64,000 nucleotides of DNA from Perilla frutescens (taxonomy: Eukaryota; Streptophyta; Magnoliopsida; Lamiales; Lamiaceae): assembly GCA_026008535.1 (NCBI GenBank), contig BRKX01000018.1:19042088-19106087 (forward strand), in the 5' to 3' direction. Of the stretch, positions 57,027 to 64,000 are shown piece by piece (position 1 is the stretch's first letter; every line of letters begins with the position of its first letter). The notes under the pieces are model-generated. The model saw nothing but the letters and a program-made list of their open reading frames with translations, had not been told where the DNA came from and ran no database searches. A program made the position numbers and the translations under genes.

Positions 57027-57295
57027 CTTGTGTGCAGTAGGTGCACATCAGGTGGTTAATTTAAGTTTACCTGTAAAAAAACTAAAAAGTATAACTCAAA
57101 AGCCCAAAAATATCATATGTATCCTTCAAAAGTATAGAGCAGAAAAAAAAATTCATCAAAATCAGTATCAATCGTACCACTAAAAATATCGCTCAAAAAT
57201 AAAAAAATATCACATGCTTTGACCTTTTTTTATTCGGGTTGACCCGGTCAATACATTAAAAATCTGGTGTGAATCTAGTGCACATGGCGTACAAG
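57027..57295. mobile_element. MITE, GTTGACC/AAAGTATCACT family, copy 3 (shorter)
   Basis: The ends are CTTGTGTGCAGTAGGTGCAC and, inverted, CTTGTACGCCATGTGCACTA. The interior has AAAATCAGTATCAATCGTAC and GGGTTGACCCGGTCAA words shared with the other copies. About 140 bases are missing compared with copy 1. Confidence 0.65.
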
Positions 57296-57327
57296 ATATT
57301 AGTAATGACAAAGTTGTATTGAGCAGT

Positions 57328-57793
57328 GTTGCAGAATGCGGTCTAGGCGGCACCTAGACGTTCGACGCCACCCTCCCGAGGTGAAAACCATGTATTCGGC
57401 CCTCTTATGCGGACTAGCCACCTAGGCGGAATTGTTCGGCGATTATGCGACCGGGTTCCGTCTAGACGACCGAATTTTATTTTATTTTTTAAAAATATTT
57501 TTTAATATATTAATTAGTAAACTTTAATTAATATTATTTTTTTATGAACTTTGAATGCTATTTTGTTATAAATTTTGAATAATTTGAACTTTCAATATTT
57601 ATTTTATTTTGAATTTTGGATAATTTTAATTTTAATTGATATTATTTGAAATGTTAGGATCTATGAATTTATATGTGAAATCTCTTTATATTTGTTAAAA
57701 AATACATAAACTAATAAAATAAAAAAAAATACTTAGAACCCGTCTAGACACTCCAGGCGCTAGGTCTCCTCGACCACCGTCGCTTTCTGCTAC
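57328..57793. mobile_element. MITE-like element with CTAGGCG-rich ends
   Basis: The left end TTGCAGAATGCGGTCTAGGC and the inverse of the right end TAGCAGAAAGCGACGGTGGT share GCAGAAxGCG. Both arms are GC-rich with CTAGGCG/CGTCTAGAC words, and the centre (57480-57720) is AT-rich. No coding capacity. GC-rich arms of this kind are common in plant genomes. Confidence 0.6.
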
Positions 57794-59392
57794 CTTGGTA
57801 TGGAATATATCAAACTCTAATGAATACTTTGTTACATGTGAAATGAAGATTTCGAAAGGATGCATTTGAAATCGATAACAATAAATTTATTAAGGGCCCA
57901 TTTCACAATATATTTGAAAATTATAACCCTTATTTTGACTTTTTTTGTCCCCCGAATGATTCGGCTTTATGAGATCTCCACAATCCATCTCCCAACTTTT
58001 TTACTTGGATCCATTGATTTATGTTCAGTGCATCAAAGTATGGATTTGATATGTTCATTAATTTTATCATCTCTAACATTTTATTTATAACCTATCTATC
58101 CAACAAATTATAAATTTTCCAAATTAAACGAGTCATAAGGATAAGGTCCTAAGGATTTCCTTCAAATTCCATAAAAATATCAAATTCAAGTAATGATGAT
58201 TATGGAGAAATTTCAATTCTATGAGTAGCGACGTGCTTGAAGTGTATCGTAACTGTATTTTAATTGGATACCTATTACGTAGATTTATTTCTGTATATAT
58301 ATGTATTTTCTCTATATTGCATATTAAATTATTTATTTAAATTAAAAATTCTTATTATAAATAAATAATCTTAATGGGGTGCTTCTGTTTTATCCCCATT
58401 TTTTTAGTGATGTGAGCATTGAGCGATGGATATAACTTATACCCCATCATTAGACTAACCCATAACAAACTGTTTTTTATATGAAGTTGCGTAGTTTATT
58501 ATTATTTTTCACTAATCCCTTTTCCTTATTGTAATTTGTTATGATTGGGTAAGTGTTTAGGTGAAACCATTTGATAGGAATGTTGAGCGAGACTATAGAT
58601 TCATCATACAAGAGTTTCTATATCAAAAATATGTTCTGCCTTCTATTCAAATACTTATATTGGTGTCCTCCATCACCTTTTAGAAATCATATGAATAAAA
58701 TATGAAATATGATTTAAACTGAAGAATCGTCCATCAAATTATTCATCATAAAATTGTTGTCATTTATCAATTCTATTACATATGTTCTGTTATATATTTC
58801 AATTAATTAGGTTATGTATATTATATTATATTACAAATTGTAAAGAGGAAATGAAAATACATCCTTCACTTGAAAGAAATTACTAATTTATTATAGGACT
58901 AGATTATCTCCCATGCGATGCACAAATACGGAATATGTATAGTTTTATTTCTTAGAAATTGTAATTATGAAAAAATAAAATAAAATTATCATAACAAAAC
59001 AAAATTAATTCACAATTATTGTGAATTATATACATTTTTACATTTGTTATTACAATCATTGAGATTAAGTCTAACAAAAAAGGGAAAATATTGTTTAAAC
59101 TTAATTTTGAAATTCAAATTAGGCTTGAATTACGAGAAAATGTATTAATTGCTACATTATTCAACATTATTCCTTATTTTCCAGAACATACATGTGAAAC
59201 TTTTGCTAAAATGATTCACAATTAATAATAAAATATTATATAGTGAATTTATATTAATAATAAAAAATTAGTTTCCAAAATTAAATATGACTATTTTTAG
59301 TAACGATTTTGTTATTAAATAAATAAATAAATAAAGATAATAAATCAACAATTTCAATTCACAATTTTTAAAAATAAAAAATAAAATGAATG
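57794..59392. other. AT-rich intergenic DNA upstream of the diacylglycerol kinase gene
   Basis: I see no gene here. The open frame near 57860-58090 is AT-rich and shows no recognisable motif. Confidence 0.5.
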
Positions 59393-59508
59393 CACGTGAC
59401 CATCACGTGATACAAGGCAGTCAAAAGCAGCGACCAATGACCAACCGTACTACCCCATTTCGCATGGCCCCACAGCCCCACTTTAACGCCTTTATTTCAC
59501 GCCACGTG
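59393..59508 (+). promoter_or_regulatory. Cluster of three CACGTG G-boxes
   Basis: CACGTG occurs at 59393-59398, 59404-59409 and 59503-59508 (the last as GCCACGTGTC, an ABRE-type G-box). bZIP and bHLH factors bind this word. A CT run with C7 follows at 59537-59557, as is common near plant transcription starts. They lie about 1.5 kb before the start codon but only a few hundred bases before the inferred transcript start, because the 5' UTR contains an intron. Confidence 0.6.
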
Positions 59509-59559
59509 TCTTTTCTAGATTCCGTTTCCAAAGTACTCTCTCTCTCTCTCCCCCCCAGA

Positions 59560-60983
59560 CGGTGTTCAGTGGGAATCTCGATTTCACAGAATCTCCAAAA
59601 AAGAAAGATTTTTGAACCAAAAATAATACGCCAAAACATTTGATACGGAATTCGCGAAACGTATGTACGTAATTTGCTGGAACAACAATTTTTGCACGTT
59701 TAATCTGCACAGAATCACGAGCTAAGGAACAACAAATATCGCCTTTATCCCTTTTCCTGTCGCGTGATTGATTCCATTGTTTGCGGGATAAACTTTCCCT
59801 CGCTGTTCGTAGGGTTTCGTCGCTTCGCAGGAGGTGCTGATCTCTTTGTGAGTTTTCTCCGATCAGATTCACATTTATTTTCTGTTAGGAGATTGTTGCA
59901 TTTGTTTTTGTTGGTTGCTTGACGTTGAAGGAAATTACGCGGATTTTGTTAATTTGTTGTGTGTTGGGGATTTTGAGGCTTTTTTTTTTGGTAACCGTGC
60001 GCAAATTTTGCCATGGCGTGTTATTCAGAAAATGAGGTAATTTCGGTTTGATGGGATTGTAATGAATGACTGTTGTTTCGGATAATTTTAGTTGGTAAGC
60101 TGTTTGTTACTTGTTTCGGCAAAATATTTGATAGTTGGTTTGCCGTTTGCTCTATCGTCTTAGATAGGAGCTTGAGATGGCATAGATGTATTTGCATCAG
60201 CAAGCTGTTATCTGTTTTCCTATAGATTCCAAGTTTTTGGGAGTTTTAAGTCTGTGTGCAACTGAATATGTTTCCTCTGGAAGTAAGTGGAATTTTGTTA
60301 TTACATTGGTGTGTGCAATTTGTACTAGCCGAATAAACGCAGCTGCATTCCTCTGAATGGTTTGTTAAGATAGAATAACGGAGAAAATGGTTATAATTAA
60401 TCTCATCTTTTGTACGGTTGCTTTTGTATTTGTTTGTTGAAGAAGAAATTCAAGCATTAGCCATTAGTTGCATTCTTACGTTCATAACTAATGTCAATTT
60501 TGTTCTAAAGATGTTTTAGGATCATGACATGTATGGTCTTTGCCAAAAAGCTGTAAAAGCAAATAAATTTTGTCTGTTGTTTTCATATTATCAAAAGACA
60601 TGTTGCACAGTAGTTTAATTGCTTAGGTCTTGCATTGATCTTGCATATTTTAAAATTTGTGGGTTTTTTTAATTATTATTTTTTATTTCTTTCTCACTGG
60701 TTAGGGGCTTCACAAGAAGAGGTTAGATGATTGACCAATGCAGGAACATAGTTGAGGCATTTTCAGGAATCTGGGACTTTCTGAAAAAGTGCAGTGGAGT
60801 CATTTGACATCTCTCCATAACGAAGCTGTTTTCAATTTCTAGCCAGTGGTGAATATACAAATCAATTTGGGATGTAAATCTGGTGTCTGTAACCTCAATG
60901 GAGACTGTAACTGACAATAGGGATATGGATGAGCGACTTTTCTTATATATGTGCAAGCAGATTGTTGGAGAATCGTTGTAGAA
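59560..60983 (+). other. 5' UTR with a probable intron (diacylglycerol kinase gene)
   Basis: A leader-like CT/TC-rich exon (about 59560-59846) is followed by GTGAGT and by intron-like sequence up to TTAG|GGGCTTCAC near 60705. The final leader (60706-60983) has several out-of-frame ATGs before the main start. Exact borders need transcript data. Confidence 0.45.
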
Positions 60984-63900
60984 ATGGACGACTTCAGGGA
61001 ATCTGATGCTCTTCTTCCCAGCTGGATGAACCCAGCTGAAATGACAGAATCTCATCTGTTTATTGTATCTTGCTTCATTGCCGGTTTGGTGGGCATATTA
61101 ACTATTTTTTACACAGCTTTCCAGTGGAGAAGAAACATCAATGTAAATTGGATGAGAGCCATAGCTAGGTCAAAGAAAAACCCAAAAACAAGGGACAAGG
61201 TTGCCGTGGCTCCTCATACTTGGGTTTTGGAATCTGTAACTCGAGGGAAAAGCTTAAACTGCTGTGTTTGCTTAAAGTCTGTCTCACCTTCCCAAACTCT
61301 CAGCCATATGGTTGCTTCAGATAGTTTTATCCACCGTTGTAGTGTATGTGGTGCAGCATCCCACTTGGGCTGCTCCTCTAATGCCCACAATGACTGTAAG
61401 TGTGCTTCGATGTTTGGTTTTGAACACATGATGCATCAATGGGCAGTGCGGTGGACTGAGGTAACAGATCAACCTGATGAATCCTCATTCTGTTGCTACT
61501 GTGAAGAGCCATGCAGTGGTACTTTTCTGGGGGGATCCCCAATATGGTGTTGCTTATGGTGTCAGCGCTTAGTGCATGTTGACTGCCATGGTAGTTTGTT
61601 CAATGACACGAGTGATATTTGTGATCTGGGCCCTTTTAGAAGGCTTATCCTATCACCTCTATATGTTAAACAATGGAATAGGACTTCTTCTGGTGGATTT
61701 TTAAGTTCCATCACCCAGGGAGCCAATGAGATTGCATCTACGGTGCGTGCTAGCATAAGAAGTCAAAGTAAGAAGTATAAGCATGGAGTTGAGATCTCCA
61801 ACGATGCAAGTAATAGTTGTAATATGAGTGACACGTCCATAGAAAGTATTGCAGAGATCAGTCAGGTGGTGAATGGTTCTCATAGAATTGAAGAAAACCA
61901 TAATGGTATTACAAATACTGAGGAGGTGGATCAACATGGAGAAGCAAAAAAGATGGAAAGGACTCCTAGTTTGAAAAGAAACTCATTGATTAATCAGAAG
62001 GATGAAAATCAGTCAGGAGACTTGAGACAAAAATATGAATTAATTGATCTGCCGCCAGAGGCGAGGCCCTTGTTAGTGTTTATCAACAAAAAGAGTGGAG
62101 CCCAAAGAGGAGATTCACTCAAGCAGAGACTAAATATTCTTCTGAATCCTGTACAGGTCAGAGCTGTTTGACAGTAGCATATAATATAGGCCTCATTTGA
62201 ACCAAATATGCATTAGATAAGTCTCGAGTGTCTGACCATGGACTTGTATCTGAATATCTTGGAGAACATGGATGCAGTGATGATAGCTGCATCCTTCCAG
62301 TTAGGATGGTTTGAGCTTACAAATTGAAGATGAAACGTATTTTTCCATGATAAATGCCTACTTTTCCCTTGCTGGTTAAATGCTTTTTTTTATTTTTACT
62401 TTTATATTTCTATTTGCTTTTCTTTTTTTCCTCTGAATGGTTTGGTGAAACTCATTATGACATAAGAGGTGAAAAATCTAAGAGCTGCATAGAAAGGAGT
62501 AACTGCATTATCTATGCATAGAAAGAAGAGGTGAAACTCATTATGAAAAAGAGGTTTAAAATCTAAGATCTGCATAGAAGGGAGTAACTGCATCATCTGT
62601 GCTTTTAGCCATTATATGTATGACTGTATCACATGATTATAAATATATTAATTCATTAATCATTCAGTAGTTTTTATTACGCATCAGTTGTTGCTGATTA
62701 GGGCTAATATGAAGTTGAATAAATAATCTGAAATAGAAACATTTATCAAGATGAAAAGTTAGGTAGGATAGTGAACTCTCTAAAACCTTTCAATCAGTGG
62801 TGGTTTGGGACTAGGGTAGCATACTTATTCTAATCTGGTTCTGATAGTACAATGAAGACAAAGATTGTTCAGTTATATAAAGTTGTATGTCTATGCAGAT
62901 CTCCCTCTTGCTTGTTGTTTTGACTCCATGGGATTGTGTTTTGTCCATCTGTGTTTTTATTTTGGTGGGGGTACCTTCATGTCATCATGGATTTATCCTT
63001 CTCTCTTTATTTTATTGGGATGCATGTCAATCCTAAAGGAATTGCCCTGTCTTTTAATTCCTTAATTAGTGCGTTCATTTTAGGTTTTCGAATTAAGCTC
63101 AACACAAGGACCAGAGGTTGGACTATACTTGTTTAGAAAGGTGCCTCATTTCCGTATTCTTGTTTGTGGAGGAGATGGTACTGTCGGATGGGTACTGGAT
63201 GTCATAGACAAGCAAAACTTTGTTTCTCCTCCACCAGTGGCCATTCTTCCTGCTGGGACTGGAAATGATTTGGCTCGAGTACTTTCGTGGGGGGCTGGCT
63301 TAGGTTCAGTTGAGAGGCAAGGAGGTCTGTGCACATTACTGGATCACATAGAACATGCTGCAGTTACCATTCTTGATAGATGGAAGGTATCATTCTCAAG
63401 CCAGCACAGGAAACCACTCCATTCTCCTAAATTTATGAACAACTATCTTGGTATGTTTTGTATGAAACTTCTTCGCCGTATTTAATTTATTGATTTTGAA
63501 CTTCTCTGGACATCCTTGCACCAATTTTTACACATATAGTTCTGTATACAAAATCTGTGCCTTATCTCACGAACAATTGCTGCTTTTTTAGGGGTTGGAT
63601 GTGATGCAAAAGTTGCTTTGGAAATCCATAATATGAGAGAAGAGAACCCTGACAAGTTCTACAACCAGGTAGATGCAGTTATCTTGTGCTGTCGAGGATA
63701 GACACAGCTTCTGGAAAATAAATTCAAAATGCTTGTTAATTACTTATGAATAATGTTGATATTATTTCCTAAGTGAATAGACTGTTTAATGTTTTTATTT
63801 TTCTACATGCCAATGGCAGTGAAACCTTGGTCTTTCTGGAAATTACTTGTAAATGACACAATGGGTGTTGTATTATCGATATCTGGCTTGATAGTGCATG

Positions 63901-64000
63901 TGACCATTCTTTGATTCTTGATTTTTGTTATTTTTTTATTTAATAGGGGAGCTGTAGGTTTTTTAAGTTTCAAGATCATCTCATTTACAAATTCAGTTAA
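60984..64000 (+). CDS. DGK1: Membrane-anchored diacylglycerol kinase, 5' part (gene runs off the window)
   Basis: Phosphorylates diacylglycerol to phosphatidic acid, a plant lipid signal. Exons 60984-62156, 63084-63450 and 63592-63668 join in phase. The remainder lies beyond 64000. Residues about 24-46 form one membrane segment (FIVSCFIAGLVGILTIFYTAF). Two Cys/His-rich C1 domains follow (about 78-140, HTWVLE ... CCVC ... HRCSVCG ... HLGC; and about 151-225, HQWAVRW ... CCYCEEPC ... CCLWCQRLVHVDCH). A Ser-rich linker leads to the catalytic domain: LLVFINKKSGAQRGD (from about residue 361) and the ATP-binding GGDGT (about 420-424), then PAGTGNDLARVLSW. This arrangement is that of plant cluster I (DGK1/DGK2), an endoplasmic-reticulum form. 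The symbol DGK1 is by cluster; DGK2 is equally possible. The start is the ATG of MDDFRESDALLP. Confidence 0.9.

Overview
The window is nuclear DNA of a flowering plant, most likely a eudicot (an asterid is only a guess). It is AT-rich, has GT-AG introns and chloroplast/cell-cycle genes of plant type, and is dense in plant transposons. Three host genes can be followed exon by exon: a plastid acetyl-CoA carboxylase biotin carrier (BCCP, minus strand, 25192-28289, 7 exons, 277 aa), the DNA-replication licensing ATPase CDC6 (minus strand, 35246-40432, 16 exons, 510 aa), and the first part of a membrane-anchored diacylglycerol kinase (plus strand, from 60984, running off the right edge).

Region by region. 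1-21400 holds a MULE/FAR1 transposase pseudogene (2039-4332) followed by small unfamiliar genes. A two-gene module is present twice: a coiled-coil protein gene (A) pointing at a Myb/SANT-like protein gene (B). Two related stretches each carry an exact plant snRNA-type upstream element and a TATA box at RNA-polymerase-III spacing. Further right are a Lys/Thr/Pro-repeat protein gene and a stand-alone RNase H1 N-terminal-like domain gene. Similar inverted sequences near 660 and 21351 raise the possibility that all of this is one very large, decayed Mutator-like element. It is interrupted by Ty3-like retroelement pieces (10973-15653), one of which lies inside a 144-bp tandem array and has a clean 5-bp target duplication.

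21400-25100 is MITE and TIR-element territory. 28300-35200 is mostly AT-rich intergenic DNA with microsatellites, a Stowaway MITE and a field of short palindromic words. 40830-44030 is a probable TIR element inserted in a TA microsatellite. 44894-50663 is a complete but mutated Ty1-copia element with target duplication ATTAT. 50839-52005 is a Pack-MULE-like element with a 9-bp target duplication that carries a piece of a DUF3475/DUF668 host gene. 52386-54580 is an Athila-like retroelement end, and 54565-55340 a broken PIF/Harbinger transposase. 55660-59390 is intergenic with two more MITEs, leading to the G-box-rich promoter and 5' UTR of the diacylglycerol kinase gene.

The three host genes are not functionally linked (fatty-acid synthesis, replication licensing, phosphatidic-acid signalling) and sit in separate transposon-separated islands, as is usual in plants. 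The most unusual content is the left third: two polymerase-III-type promoter cassettes and the duplicated convergent A/B gene module next to a transposase.
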